Below are positions 18,609 to 28,136 of a stretch of 58,292 bases of DNA, in pieces (the stretch's first letter is position 1; every line of letters begins with the position of its first letter). This DNA is from CAYMWF01 sp964394085 [NCBI: uncultured Gemmatimonadota bacterium] (GTDB lineage Bacteria; GCA-2686955; CAYMWF01). The position numbers and the translations under genes were made by a program. The stretch spans positions 1-58,292 of the forward strand of contig CAYMWF010000033.1 in assembly GCA_964394085.1 (NCBI GenBank), in the 5' to 3' direction. The notes below the pieces were generated by a model. The model did no database searches and was not told where the DNA came from. It worked only from the letters and a program-made list of their open reading frames with translations.

Positions 18609-19972
18609 TGAGCTTGACTGAAGAAAAACGATATGACGGGATTCTTCTTACCGGCGGCACAATAATCGATATGGCGGCACGCCGCATGGAGGAAGGCGAC
18701 CTTCTGATCTCCGGCGGGGTTATTGCGGGTTTCGCGCCCCGGGGCGGCGCTTCCTCGCTCCTGGAAAAGGCCGGCCTGACCCGTGATTCAGTTCTCGAAC
18801 TCGATTCAACGGGACAAACCGTGTCACCGGGGTTCGTGGATATCCATGTCCATCTCAGGGAACCTGGGTTCGAGGAAAAGGAAACTGTAGCCACGGGATC
18901 GGCGGCGGCTGTCGCCGGCGGATTCACATCGATCGCGTGCATGCCGAATACGGAGCCGGCCATAGACTCCCAGGAAGCGGTCTCATTCATCTTAGAAAAG
19001 GCGAAAGAGGCGGGTCTTGCACGTGTTTTTCCGATAGGAGCGATTTCGAGGGGACGGAGAGGGAAAGAGCTTGCTGAAATGTGGTTCATGAAAAAAGCGG
19101 GAGCAGTCGCATTCTCGGATGACGGATCGGCTGTTTCCACGAGCGAGCTTCTCTGGCGGGCACTCGAATATTCGGGACAGCTGGGGATCCCGGTGATCGA
19201 GCATGCCGAGGATGCGGGGCTTGCCCGCAAGGGCGTGATGCATGAGGGCGCTGTATCCACGGAGCTGGGCCTCAGGGGGATACCGTCCGCCGCCGAGGAG
19301 ATAATCGTCGCCCGCGACCTGATCCTGCTGAGAGAAGCCGCTAAAGGCAGACTGCATATAGCGCATGTCTCCGCAAAAGGAGCCGTTGAGCAGATAAGAG
19401 CCGCGAAAAAAGCCGGCCTGCCCGTTACCTGCGAGGTTACGCCGCACCACCTGGCACTGACCCACGAATCCATGCGTCAGTACGACTCCGACTTCAAGAT
19501 GAATCCCCCTCTCCGGTCCGAAAAAGACAGGGAAGCTCTTATCGAAGGGCTTTGCGACGGCACCATCGACTGCATCGCAACGGATCACGCTCCGCACAGG
19601 AGAGATGAAAAGGAAACCGAACTTGCAGCGGCTCCCTTCGGTGTCGTCGGGCTCGAAACCGCCCTCGGTGTCTGCCTCGACATCCTTGTCGCTCCCGGAA
19701 GAATGAGCTTACCCGACTTCATTGAAAAAATCTCGACGGCGCCGGCCCGCATCCTTGATTTGCCGGGCGGCGTCCTTGTAGAAGGAGCGCCTGCGGATGT
19801 CACGGTTTTCGACGCCGGGCGGGAATGGACGGTGGAACCCGGCGCGTTCTACAGTAAAGCGGGCAATACTCCTTTCAAAAATAAAACACTCCGCGGCAGG
19901 GTGATTCACACTATCGCCGGGGGAAGACTGCTTTTCTCGGAAGGAGAACTCATCCCTTGTTATGACGCATGA
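18608..19972 (+). CDS. pyrC: Dihydroorotase
   Basis: 454 residues, slightly longer than most. It closes carbamoyl-aspartate to dihydroorotate. The metal site is visible: DIHVHLREPG (His-x-His), EHAED and HIAHVSAKG histidines, and ATDHAPH with the catalytic Asp. This is the long, type-I (PyrC/AllB-like) class. The start ATG overlaps the pyrB stop, showing translational coupling. Upstream in-frame extension is rejected because it lies inside pyrB. The 3' end overlaps the next gene by 11 bases. Confidence 0.95.
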   Translation: MSLTEEKRYDGILLTGGTIIDMAARRMEEGDLLISGGVIAGFAPRGGASSLLEKAGLTRDSVLELDSTGQTVSPGFVDIHVHLREPGFEEKETVATGSAAAVAGGFTSIACMPNTEPAIDSQEAVSFILEKAKEAGLARVFPIGAISRGRRGKELAEMWFMKKAGAVAFSDDGSAVSTSELLWRALEYSGQLGIPVIEHAEDAGLARKGVMHEGAVSTELGLRGIPSAAEEIIVARDLILLREAAKGRLHIAHVSAKGAVEQIRAAKKAGLPVTCEVTPHHLALTHESMRQYDSDFKMNPPLRSEKDREALIEGLCDGTIDCIATDHAPHRRDEKETELAAAPFGVVGLETALGVCLDILVAPGRMSLPDFIEKISTAPARILDLPGGVLVEGAPADVTVFDAGREWTVEPGAFYSKAGNTPFKNKTLRGRVIHTIAGGRLLFSEGELIPCYDA

Positions 19973-21611
19973 AAATTCGATCCAACCTCCAGGTAAACTG
20001 CGTCAATTCCGGAAAGAACTGCAAGAAGCTCCTTCCCGGTCAGCCGAAAAGCGACTGTACAGATTGAGCCGTCGTTTTTTTTTCAGCCTCCTTCTGTCGG
20101 CAAGCGCTCTCTCAGCCTGCGGATGTGTCTACTACAATACATATTTCAATGCCCGGAAAGCATATAACGAAGCCGAAAAAACGCGAAAAGATGACCCTGA
20201 AAGGGATCTTACTTCCACCGAAAAACGACTGTATGACCGGACTATAAACAAATGTGCGAAAATCATCCTGGATTATCCCTCGAGCGAATGGCGCGATGAC
20301 GCGGTTCTGCTTATGGGCAAAGCATTTTACAGGAAAGGGGATTACGATAAGGCGCAGGTCAAGTTCATGGAGCTCCGGACCCTGTACAAGGAAAGCGAGC
20401 TTCAGGACGAAGCCAAGTATTTCGAGTCGATGACTTTGCTGGCAAAGGGCGAATACAACCGATCCCGGCGGCTTCTCGGAGAGCTGGAGCTCTCGGGATG
20501 GCCCGAGCCGGCATTACCGCTGCTCTACGCTGACTGTCTTTACCGGACCGGTGAGACCGACTCCGCCCTGGTTCGCTACAAAAAGCTTTCAAAAGCCGCC
20601 GAAAACCAGGACATCCAGGCGCAGTCCATCCTCAGCTGCGTCGAAATCCTGATTTCCACGGACCGGCGGAAAGAAGCCCTCGAGTTTATCCGTTCAACAC
20701 CTGCGCCGGCCCGAAGCGGGAGTGACACGAGGTTCCGGCTGAAATTCGCCGAAGCCGAGTGTCTTCATGCATCAGGCGAGCCCGAAGAAGCCCTGTCTGT
20801 TCTCAAGGAGCTGGCGGACCGGGAGGAATTTTTCGATTTCAACGACAAAACGCTCCTCAAGATGGCGTTCCTGGAAGCGGATTCGATCTTAATACAGACG
20901 GCGGTAGAGCAGCGCGGGCTTACCGGCGAAGCCGCTGCCGAATATGAGCTTTCCAGGCTGGAGCGGGCTGCCTCCCTATACAATGACGTGGCTAACAGGT
21001 ATCCACGTACCGATTCAGGCTGCGAGGCATATTTCAGCCTGGGAGTCATCCACCGGGACAGGCTCGGTGATCTCGATGCCGCAAAAGACGCCTTTCGGTC
21101 ATCCTCGCGGGAAAAACCGTCGAGCGATACGGGCAAAGCGGCATTCCTGGAGCACGCTTCCCTGATCAAACTGAACGCTCTCATCGAAAAGCTGGATCAG
21201 GCAGAGGATGGCGAAGCCCGCGCCGGGTTACACATGGAAATGGCTGAACTTTTCCTGCTGCAGATCCGGAAACCCACGGAAGCGAAAAAGCACTACGACG
21301 CGGTCCGTAAAGAAGCGCCTGGTTCCACATTCGCATTGAAAGCACAACTCGCGACCGCCTGGATCGAGCGATACCGATTCGACAATCGCGCCGGGGCCGA
21401 CTCCCTTTACACGGATCTCGCCGCCAGGTTTCCCGATTCGGAAGAAGCAAAAAAAGCCCGCCTGGAACTCGGGTGGTCCTTGGAAGAGAAGTCCGAGCCG
21501 GCCGATACCACCGTGACCCGGGGAGCGCCGGCAAAAGACCGGGCCCCCGCCGGTGAAAACGGGTTCGCGGCCGGGAATGGAGCAGCCGCTGGAGACAAGG
21601 AGCAGAATTGA
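19962..21611 (+). CDS. TPR-repeat lipoprotein inserted in the pyr operon
   Basis: 549 residues. After an unusually long basic N-terminus, a hydrophobic run ends in LSACGC, a likely lipobox near residue 53. The phrase VYYNTYFNARKAYNEAEKT starts a series of TPR/Sel1-like helical repeats that run to about residue 510 (for example DDAVLLMGKAFYRKGDYDKA), like BamD/YbgF-type envelope proteins. The C-terminus is Ala/Gly-rich. Role: a scaffold in envelope assembly, inferred. ATG 19962 overlaps pyrC; an internal TTG at 20064 would give a more usual signal length. Its stop overlaps the pyrK-pyrD start, so it is translated within the pyrimidine operon although it has no known link to that pathway. Confidence 0.75.
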   Translation: MTHENSIQPPGKLRQFRKELQEAPSRSAEKRLYRLSRRFFFSLLLSASALSACGCVYYNTYFNARKAYNEAEKTRKDDPERDLTSTEKRLYDRTINKCAKIILDYPSSEWRDDAVLLMGKAFYRKGDYDKAQVKFMELRTLYKESELQDEAKYFESMTLLAKGEYNRSRRLLGELELSGWPEPALPLLYADCLYRTGETDSALVRYKKLSKAAENQDIQAQSILSCVEILISTDRRKEALEFIRSTPAPARSGSDTRFRLKFAEAECLHASGEPEEALSVLKELADREEFFDFNDKTLLKMAFLEADSILIQTAVEQRGLTGEAAAEYELSRLERAASLYNDVANRYPRTDSGCEAYFSLGVIHRDRLGDLDAAKDAFRSSSREKPSSDTGKAAFLEHASLIKLNALIEKLDQAEDGEARAGLHMEMAELFLLQIRKPTEAKKHYDAVRKEAPGSTFALKAQLATAWIERYRFDNRAGADSLYTDLAARFPDSEEAKKARLELGWSLEEKSEPADTTVTRGAPAKDRAPAGENGFAAGNGAAAGDKEQN

Positions 21612-23497
21612 AGCACGAAGCCGCGATTGTTCTCGGGAAATCACCGCTTGGCGGCGACGTTTACCTCGTCGACCTTGAAGCGCCGGAGATCGCCGCCTCA
21701 GCGAGGCCCGGGCAGTTCCTCAACATTTATTTCGATCGGCCGGGCGCCTTTTTCCTCCCGAGGCCGATAAGTATTCTCGACGCTTCAGGGTCGCGGGTGT
21801 CGATTCTTTTCAAGGTCGTGGGAACCGGCACCGCCCTGATGGCGGAATGGAACGCAGGTGACCGGGTGCGGCTCCTGGGACCCCTCGGCGGCCGGCTCGT
21901 TCTTCCTGAAGAAACCGGACAGCTGTTGCTTGCCGTCGGAGGGATCGGCCTTCCCCCTCTACATTTTCTATTAAAACGCAGCCTTGAAAGCGGCTCCCGC
22001 TTCCCGCCGGTGAAGGCTGTTTTTTACGGAGCCGCCGCCGCGGCGGACCTGCACCTGGCCGAAAAGCTGAATCAGCAGTGCTCCGATGTTTTCTACACCA
22101 CCGAGGACGGATCCGCGGGTTCGAAAGGGCATATAACCGTTCTGCTGGAGCCTTTTCTGAGAAAACTGTCCGACGAGGAACGGAGCCGGACGGCCCTGGT
22201 CGCCTGCGGACCGTTGGGGATGCTGGCGGCCCTGAAAACGCTCTCGGAACAGCATGGTATTGAAGCGGTATTCTCGATGGAACAGAGGATGGCTTGCGGC
22301 AACGGCGTGTGTTTCGGATGCGTTGTGCCGGTGAAGACGGATTCAGGCTCCGGCATCGTATACTCCCGGGTCTGCAGGGAAGGGACCTGGTTCAACGCGG
22401 CTGTTCTTGATAAAAGTGCTTTTCGCGGAGGCGATCCAGGAGTGAAGGACGGGAAAAAGGCCGATGTGATCAGAGAGAAAGACACCGAAACAATTCCAGG
22501 TATAATGCCGTCCCCGGGAGAGAAACACGACCGGGCAGCGGAGGTCTCCCCGGCTGAAGCGATTCACCCCGGCAAGGTCGATCTTTCAGTCTCGCTGCAT
22601 CCCGATCTCCGGCTGATTAACCCGGTGATCATGGCGTCGGGCACCTTCGGATACGGTCTCGATTACAGCCTGCTCTGGGATCCTTCCCTGGTAGGCGGTC
22701 TCGTTACAAAGGCGGTTACGGTGGAACCCAGACTGGGGAACCCCCCGCCCCGCATCGCTGAAACCACCGGCGGCATCCTGAACTCCATAGGGCTGCAGAA
22801 CCCGGGCCTCGATTCCTTCCTCAAAAAAATACTTCCCCGGCTGCGACGCCTGAAAACCAGCATCTTCGTAAACATATCCGGGGTCTCGGTCGAAGAATAC
22901 GCCGCTCTTGCGAAGGCTTTAGAGGCGACAGAAGGGGCGGTGCACGGCGTGGAAGTGAACGTGTCCTGTCCCAACGTGAAAGAAGGGGGCGCTCTGTTCG
23001 GTTCCTCCCCCGAAAAAACGGGCGAGATCACCGCGGCCGTTCGGGCATCCACCGGTCTCCCGGTGCTGGTGAAACTCACTCCCGCGACATCGGATATCGC
23101 CGCCGTAGCCGCCGCGGCTGAGAAAGCGGGGGCCGACGGCGTCTGTCTTATCAATACGCTTCCCGCGGTGGCGGTCGATCTTGAAAAAGGCCGCCCGTTT
23201 CTCGGGAACGTTTTCGGAGGGCTGTCAGGCCCCGCCATTAAGCCGGTGGCTCTCGCCAATCTGCTCAAGACGGTCCGAGCGGTGGATATCCCGGTAGTTG
23301 CCGGAGGTGGAATAACCACCGCAACCGACGCCCTCGAGTTCCTCGCCCTCGGCGCAACGGCCGTCCAGGTCGGTACGGCGCTCTTCTCCAACCCCGATGC
23401 ACCCGCCGATATCCTGAGCGGAATGCGACGCTACCTCGCGTCGAAGGGCTTCAGCTCGATCGAGGCTTTCCGTGGATCCTGCCTCCCGCCTGAATAA
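21608..23497 (+). CDS. pyrK/pyrD: PyrK-PyrD fusion: dihydroorotate dehydrogenase class 1B with its electron-transfer subunit
   Basis: 629 residues that join two proteins normally made separately. Residues of about 1-265 are PyrK: an FAD-binding front (FLPRPISILDASG, VGTGTALMAEW), an NAD-binding part (LLAVGGIGLPPL) and a [2Fe-2S] loop (MACGNGVCFGCVVP with a later Cys). A charged linker (about 266-315) leads to PyrD, with INPVIMASGTFGYG, NSIGLQNPG and the catalytic cysteine loop NVSCPNVKEGG typical of class 1B. Together they oxidise dihydroorotate to orotate and pass electrons to NAD+. TTG 21608 follows aaggag by five bases and overlaps the previous stop. Carbamoyl phosphate synthase and pyrE are not in the window. 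Confidence 0.93.
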   Translation: MKHEAAIVLGKSPLGGDVYLVDLEAPEIAASARPGQFLNIYFDRPGAFFLPRPISILDASGSRVSILFKVVGTGTALMAEWNAGDRVRLLGPLGGRLVLPEETGQLLLAVGGIGLPPLHFLLKRSLESGSRFPPVKAVFYGAAAAADLHLAEKLNQQCSDVFYTTEDGSAGSKGHITVLLEPFLRKLSDEERSRTALVACGPLGMLAALKTLSEQHGIEAVFSMEQRMACGNGVCFGCVVPVKTDSGSGIVYSRVCREGTWFNAAVLDKSAFRGGDPGVKDGKKADVIREKDTETIPGIMPSPGEKHDRAAEVSPAEAIHPGKVDLSVSLHPDLRLINPVIMASGTFGYGLDYSLLWDPSLVGGLVTKAVTVEPRLGNPPPRIAETTGGILNSIGLQNPGLDSFLKKILPRLRRLKTSIFVNISGVSVEEYAALAKALEATEGAVHGVEVNVSCPNVKEGGALFGSSPEKTGEITAAVRASTGLPVLVKLTPATSDIAAVAAAAEKAGADGVCLINTLPAVAVDLEKGRPFLGNVFGGLSGPAIKPVALANLLKTVRAVDIPVVAGGGITTATDALEFLALGATAVQVGTALFSNPDAPADILSGMRRYLASKGFSSIEAFRGSCLPPE

Positions 23498-23621
23498 TCC
23501 GTACCATTTTACCGATGCGGCGCGACGCCTGGCCTGATCGGATCACACAATGACCAACGCCGCACGGCACTGAAAATATACAAGAATACGGCGTCGAAGC
23601 AGCACTGAAAAGAAAAGCGGG

Positions 23622-24143
23622 TTAAATAAACAGGTTGATATCCGCCTCGCAAGCTTTCCCGAGGTAAGCGGCGGCGCCGGCGACCTCGGCTTCGTCGATA
23701 AAATCCTCTTTCGAGAATCCGAAAACCTCCATCGTCATCTGGCAGGCGATCAGCTTCACTCCCATTTTCAGGCAGAGATCACGGAACTGTTCGATCGTAG
23801 GCACCTTTTTCCCGGAAAATGTCTTTTTCATGAATGAAGTGGCGATGTCGTTGAAAAACGGCATATTTCCCGTCAGAAGATTGGGCAGCGGCCATTCGAG
23901 ATTGCGAAACTTCTCTGAGCCGAACGGCATTTTCATCGGCATGGCGGGGTTCGAATGGGGTGATACCTTCAGGTCGAGATCTTTCTTGAGAAGCAGCAGT
24001 CCGTAAAAGGTGAAAAAAATCGTGGTTTCGATCTCCATCGATGCGGCGGTCGACGCAAGAATGAACGGCGGATACGCCCAGTCCAGCGTTCCTTTGCTCG
24101 AAATAAGCGTCATTTTCTTATTCTTGAGGTCAGGCTCGGTCAT
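23622..24143 (-). CDS. DsrE2-like sulfur-carrier family protein
   Basis: 173 residues matching the DsrE/DsrF/DrsH-like (DsrE2) family, which carries sulfur as a persulfide on a conserved cysteine. That residue is in KLIACQMTMEVFGF; the family phrase TLISSKGTLDWAYPP starts the fold. A central segment with ETTIFFTFYGLLLLKKDL is hydrophobic and may touch the membrane. ATG 24143 follows aaaaggag; the longer frame is rejected. It diverges from an ArsR regulator and an FAD/Fe-S enzyme, which suggests joint work on reduced sulfur or thiols. That link is inferred. Confidence 0.8.
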   Translation of the reverse strand: MTEPDLKNKKMTLISSKGTLDWAYPPFILASTAASMEIETTIFFTFYGLLLLKKDLDLKVSPHSNPAMPMKMPFGSEKFRNLEWPLPNLLTGNMPFFNDIATSFMKKTFSGKKVPTIEQFRDLCLKMGVKLIACQMTMEVFGFSKEDFIDEAEVAGAAAYLGKACEADINLFI

Positions 24144-24458
24144 CTTCCTGCTCCTTTTTTCCATTACTTGAACTTGCAGTCGTTTCTTACCGGATGGCAC
24201 CGGATCCGCCACCGGACCCGTCCGCCTTTTCGTGAACGTATGGAATCAATTAGCCTTGATCAACAAGTTTAGCCGAAGCGGAAATGACACTGAACAGCCG
24301 AAAAATCAGAAATATTCCCATGCTTCGTTTTTTTACACTTGACAATATACGTATATGCGGTTAAACGAATATATATAAGAGCCGAAAACGGACGCTTGCG
24401 GGGGTTTTCTCCTGTAGCAAAGAATCGAACTGAAACTACTTCTTCAAAAGGAAGCTCC
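24144..24458. other. Divergent regulatory region between DsrE2-like and arsR genes
   Basis: About 315 bp without a gene. It holds the arsR promoter and a 12-bp palindrome (listed separately) and, on the minus strand, a weak TTGATC/TACGTT pair with 17-bp spacing near 24274-24235 for the DsrE2-like gene. Confidence 0.5.
24339..24367 (+). promoter_or_regulatory. arsR promoter with palindromic operator
   Basis: TTGACA at 24339-24344 is consensus; 17 bp later is a weak TAAACG. The spacer contains the perfect 12-bp palindrome atatacgtatat (24345-24356). ArsR-family repressors usually bind such dyads across their own promoters, so autoregulation is likely. Confidence 0.6.
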
Positions 24459-24845
24459 ATGCAAATGAACAAGCCGACTCAAGAAGAGATTCACCTGCTC
24501 CACAATGAACTGTGCAGCGCATTGAACGATGAAACCCGCGTCGCCATTATATTCGAGCTCGCCGGAGGGCCGGTAAATGTCACCGGCCTGGCCGGAGCTC
24601 TTGGAATTCCGCAGACCACCGTCTCGCGTCATCTGAAAATGCTCCGCGAACGAGGCGTCATTTCAGGTACCAGGAAACGGAATGAAATACACTATGAACT
24701 GAACGATCAGCGGATCCTCATCGTGCTGAATATACTAAGAGAGATTCTTGCGGATTCTCTGAAACGCAGAATCGAAACAGCGGCGCGCATCAGCATTTCC
24801 AAAGACGAACCCGGGGGCGGGTTGGACAACGAGGCAATTATCTGA
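24459..24845 (+). CDS. ArsR-family winged-helix transcriptional regulator
   Basis: 128 residues. The ArsR core is clear: ALNDETRVAIIFELAGG, then the recognition helix PQTTVSRHLKMLRERGVI and a wing with HYELNDQR. Only one cysteine (ELCSAL, residue 19) is visible, so the classic CxC metal site is absent; sulfide/thiol sensors such as BigR or SqrR use two cysteines, so the signal is unclear. A helical tail (LREILADSLKRRIETA) may help dimerise. Start ATG 24459 follows aaggaagct. It precedes the FAD/Fe-S oxidoreductase by 45 bp and likely controls it and the divergent DsrE2-like gene. Confidence 0.88.
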   Translation: MQMNKPTQEEIHLLHNELCSALNDETRVAIIFELAGGPVNVTGLAGALGIPQTTVSRHLKMLRERGVISGTRKRNEIHYELNDQRILIVLNILREILADSLKRRIETAARISISKDEPGGGLDNEAII

Positions 24846-24890
24846 ACCGGGGCAAGTCATCCGGGTTCAGTCGGAAAGGACTCATAAATC

Positions 24891-27800
24891 ATGAAAGAAA
24901 AAATGAAAGCATGGCTGGAGGAAAATTTCGCCGACAGAGTTCGGCTCGATAAAACCGAGCGGCTCATGTACAGCCATGATATTGCATCGATACCGAAGCT
25001 TGTGAAACTCCCCCTGGGGAGCACCATCCCTGACGCGGTGGTTCAGCCCGAAACCGAGGAAGAACTCGTGAACCTGGTCAAATGGGCTCGACATCACCGG
25101 GTTCCTCTCACTCCCCGCGGCAAGGCCACCTCGGGATACGGAGGCGTGATCCCGATCAAGAAGGGCATCGTCATCGATTTTCATCGCATTAAGAAACTGA
25201 TCAGCATGGATAAAGAAAACCTGACGGCCACGGTTCAGCCCGGCATCACCTGGGAAAAGTTCGACAAGCTGCTTCAGAAGGACGGCCTGACCCTGCGGCT
25301 CTATCCGACCAGTTACCCCTCTTCGTCGGTAGGCGGATGGCTGGCCCACGGAGGAGCCGGCCTCGGCAGCTATGAATACGGATATTTCCCCGACAACGTC
25401 GTCTCCGCCAGGGTCGTGCTCCCCTCGGGCGGGGTGCGTGTTTTCACCGGCCCGGAATTATCGCTTATCGCAGACATGGAAGGAACCACGGGCCTGATAA
25501 GTGAAATCACCCTGCGGATCATGCCCCTCGAGGATATGGACATCGTCTCGATAGGCTGTACCGATGTGCACGATGTCCAGCAGATGATTGAGAGTATCCA
25601 TGAAACGGATATGCCGATCTGGTCGATGATGTTCATCAATCCCAGGATGGCTGAGATGAAGAATCGCGCCCCGCTCCGTGAGCACTGGGGGCATCCCGTC
25701 GAAGAAAGGGTCATCCTCCCCGCCGCCTACATCATGACCCTTACTTTCAGAAAAAAGGATTCGGATACCGTAAAACCCCACCTGGAAGCAATCGCGAGGA
25801 AATGCCAGGCGGAGATCCTCAGCGACCGCATAGCGTTTCACGAATGGGAAAACCGGTTCAACCTGATGGTGGTGAAAAGGCTGGGACCGTCCCTGGTTCC
25901 CGCCGAAGTGGTCATCCCGCTCAAGAATCTCGGAGACATGATGACCGAGGTGGAGCGGAAAGTGGATCATCCCGTGGTGAAAGAGGGGGTGCTCATCCGC
26001 GAAGGCAAAAACGGCGAACCGGAAGTGGTCATTCTCGGCTTCATACCGAGCGATCAGCGCAAGTTCAGCTACAATTTCGTATTCAGTCTCTCTCTCACAA
26101 TCATGAAAATAGCGGAAAAGTACGGAGGCCGTGCATACGCAACGGGTCTGTATTTTACCTCCAAGGCAAAAGACATTCTCGGCGCCGACCGCGTGGAAAA
26201 GGTCAAACTTTTCAAAAAACGTGAAGATCCCGCCGGTGTTCTGAACCCCGGGAAGGTGATCGGAAACGGTGTCCTATCGATGGCGGTCAAAGCGGGCGGG
26301 TTATTCGAACCGCTCGTCAGGCCTTTCAGCAATCATGTCATCACGCAGGTGGGCGAGCGGCCGAACGAACCTGTTAAAAACATCCCGCCCGATGTGGCCT
26401 GGTATGCGTATTCCTGTTCCCAGTGCGGCTATTGCACGGAGGAATGCACCCAGTTCAGCGGCCGCGGATGGGAAAGCCAGAGCCCCCGCGGCAAGTGGTT
26501 CTGGCTCAAGGAATACATGGAGGGACGGGTCGAGTGGTCCCAGGAACTTGTGGATACCTTCCTGGTCTGCACCACCTGTGAATTCTGCGATAATCTCTGC
26601 TCGGTCTCTCTGCCGATCGAACCCTCGTGGATGAAACTCCGCGGCAAGCTCATCGAAGAAGAAAAGAAGATGACCTTCCCGCCCTTCGAGATGATGGCCG
26701 CCGCCCTGAACGACCAGGGCAACATCTGGGCCGGGTACCGGAAGAACCGCACCGAGTGGTTCCCCGAAGATCTTAAAAATGAGCACGGCGCTTCCCATAA
26801 AGCGAAGATCGTTTATTTCGCCGGCTGCACCGCCAGTTATGTCGAACATGATATCGGCCAGGCCGCGGTGCGTCTTCTGCATGACGCAGGGGTCGATTTC
26901 ACCTATCTCGGAGAGAAGGAGAACTGCTGCGCGACGCCGATGCTCGTCGCCGGGAAATGGGAGCTCTTCGTCGAGACGATGAAGAAGAACATCGCGGCGG
27001 TGAAAGCGGCCGGGGGCGATACGGTAGTAAGTTCCTGTCCGGCCTGCGACATGATGTGGCGCACCGTCTATCCCGGATGGTGCGAAAAACTCGGTCTCGA
27101 ATACGGAATAACCGCGAAACACTACAGCGAACCTCTCTCTGAAAAATTGAAAAGCGGTGAGCTCGTCATTCCCGACAACGGCGAACCCCCTGTAAAAGTG
27201 ACGCTGCACGATTCCTGCCACATGGGACGGGCGTCGAATATCTACGACCCTCCCAGGGAGCTGATCGAGTCCGTTCCCAACACAGAGCTCGTCGAGATGG
27301 AGCACAGCCGTGAAAAGGCTCTCTGCTGCGGTTCGGTGCTGACCCTGATCAAGGAGCCGGAAGTAGCCGCCAAAATCGGGGATTTCAAAGTGAAGGAAGC
27401 GGAGGACGCCGAAGCCGACAAGATCCTCGCCCTGTGTCCGTGCTGCCAGTTCCAGCTCCGGGTAAGCGTCGACGCCAACGACAAGGATATGGAAGTGGAA
27501 GACCTGGCCAGGTTCGTCGCCTCCAGGTTCGGATACGATTTCCCCGACCCCAACCCGGAAGTAAAGGCGCAGTGGGCCGTATTCGACGGGATGATCAAGC
27601 TCATGACTCCTGAAGGGTTCGCGACGCTCATGGGAACCATGTGGCCGGAGCTGATCGCCGCCATGCCTTTCGGGATGGGACCGATGATGAAAGTCATGGG
27701 GAAAATACCGGGCGCTCTCCAGTTGATGAAACCGATGTTCCCGATCCTCTTCCCCCGGCTTCTCCCCATGATGATGCCGAAGGTCATGCCGGCCATGCTC

Positions 27801-27959
27801 GAACGCGTCGAAGAGGCGGTGCCGATGCCCGACTACATGAGGGAACAGATGCCGGACATGATGCCGAAAGTAATGGACAACCTGATGCCTCACATGATAG
27901 ACGACGTGGTCCCGCTGGTGACCCAGCCCATGATCGACCACCTCCAGGGTAAAGCCTGA
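24891..27959 (+). CDS. FAD-linked oxidase fused to Fe-S/CCG domains with Met-rich tail
   Basis: 1022 residues. Residues of about 1-230 are a PCMH/GlcD-type FAD-binding domain (PLTPRGKATSGYGG, PTSYPSSSVGGWLAHGGAG), then an FAD-oxidase C-terminal domain to about 490. Two 4Fe-4S motifs follow (CSQCGYCTEEC and CTTCEFCDNLC, about 505-570), then two CCG domains (YFAGCTASY...ENCCATP and DSCHMGRA...LCCGS) as in GlpC and HdrD. The set matches D-lactate/glycolate-type dehydrogenases that feed quinone or heterodisulfide chemistry. The last 120 residues hold about 25 Met, many in MMP repeats, which is not part of those families' core. The substrate is unknown; the DsrE2 and ArsR neighbours hint at sulfur metabolism. 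The Shine-Dalgarno (ggaaagga) is rather far, and ATG 24903 is an alternative start. Confidence 0.85.
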   Translation: MKEKMKAWLEENFADRVRLDKTERLMYSHDIASIPKLVKLPLGSTIPDAVVQPETEEELVNLVKWARHHRVPLTPRGKATSGYGGVIPIKKGIVIDFHRIKKLISMDKENLTATVQPGITWEKFDKLLQKDGLTLRLYPTSYPSSSVGGWLAHGGAGLGSYEYGYFPDNVVSARVVLPSGGVRVFTGPELSLIADMEGTTGLISEITLRIMPLEDMDIVSIGCTDVHDVQQMIESIHETDMPIWSMMFINPRMAEMKNRAPLREHWGHPVEERVILPAAYIMTLTFRKKDSDTVKPHLEAIARKCQAEILSDRIAFHEWENRFNLMVVKRLGPSLVPAEVVIPLKNLGDMMTEVERKVDHPVVKEGVLIREGKNGEPEVVILGFIPSDQRKFSYNFVFSLSLTIMKIAEKYGGRAYATGLYFTSKAKDILGADRVEKVKLFKKREDPAGVLNPGKVIGNGVLSMAVKAGGLFEPLVRPFSNHVITQVGERPNEPVKNIPPDVAWYAYSCSQCGYCTEECTQFSGRGWESQSPRGKWFWLKEYMEGRVEWSQELVDTFLVCTTCEFCDNLCSVSLPIEPSWMKLRGKLIEEEKKMTFPPFEMMAAALNDQGNIWAGYRKNRTEWFPEDLKNEHGASHKAKIVYFAGCTASYVEHDIGQAAVRLLHDAGVDFTYLGEKENCCATPMLVAGKWELFVETMKKNIAAVKAAGGDTVVSSCPACDMMWRTVYPGWCEKLGLEYGITAKHYSEPLSEKLKSGELVIPDNGEPPVKVTLHDSCHMGRASNIYDPPRELIESVPNTELVEMEHSREKALCCGSVLTLIKEPEVAAKIGDFKVKEAEDAEADKILALCPCCQFQLRVSVDANDKDMEVEDLARFVASRFGYDFPDPNPEVKAQWAVFDGMIKLMTPEGFATLMGTMWPELIAAMPFGMGPMMKVMGKIPGALQLMKPMFPILFPRLLPMMMPKVMPAMLERVEEAVPMPDYMREQMPDMMPKVMDNLMPHMIDDVVPLVTQPMIDHLQGKA

Positions 27960-27985
27960 TCGGAACCTACAAAAAAGCGCATGCG

Positions 27986-28011
27986 GGCCTCCGGATGAAT
28001 ATCCGGGGGCC
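27986..28011 (+). terminator. Stem-loop after the FAD/Fe-S gene
   Basis: Ggcctccggat and atccgggggcc pair over 11 bp (one G-U) around a 4-base loop. No T run follows, so it may protect or process the transcript rather than end it. Confidence 0.4.
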
Positions 28012-28136
28012 TTGCCCTGTACATGCCGCCGGAAACAGATCAATCATCTTGAACAACGACCCGAATCAAGTTACCTTTTAGTGCGTGACGATTCTGAATC
28101 TTTGCCGGAATCCCGGCCGCATGAAGGAGACCACCG

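Noticed and set aside
26301-28043. 580-codon open frame opposite the FAD/Fe-S gene
   Set aside because: It is antisense to a gene with clear domains, is His/Arg-rich without motifs, and is a product of GC-biased codons.
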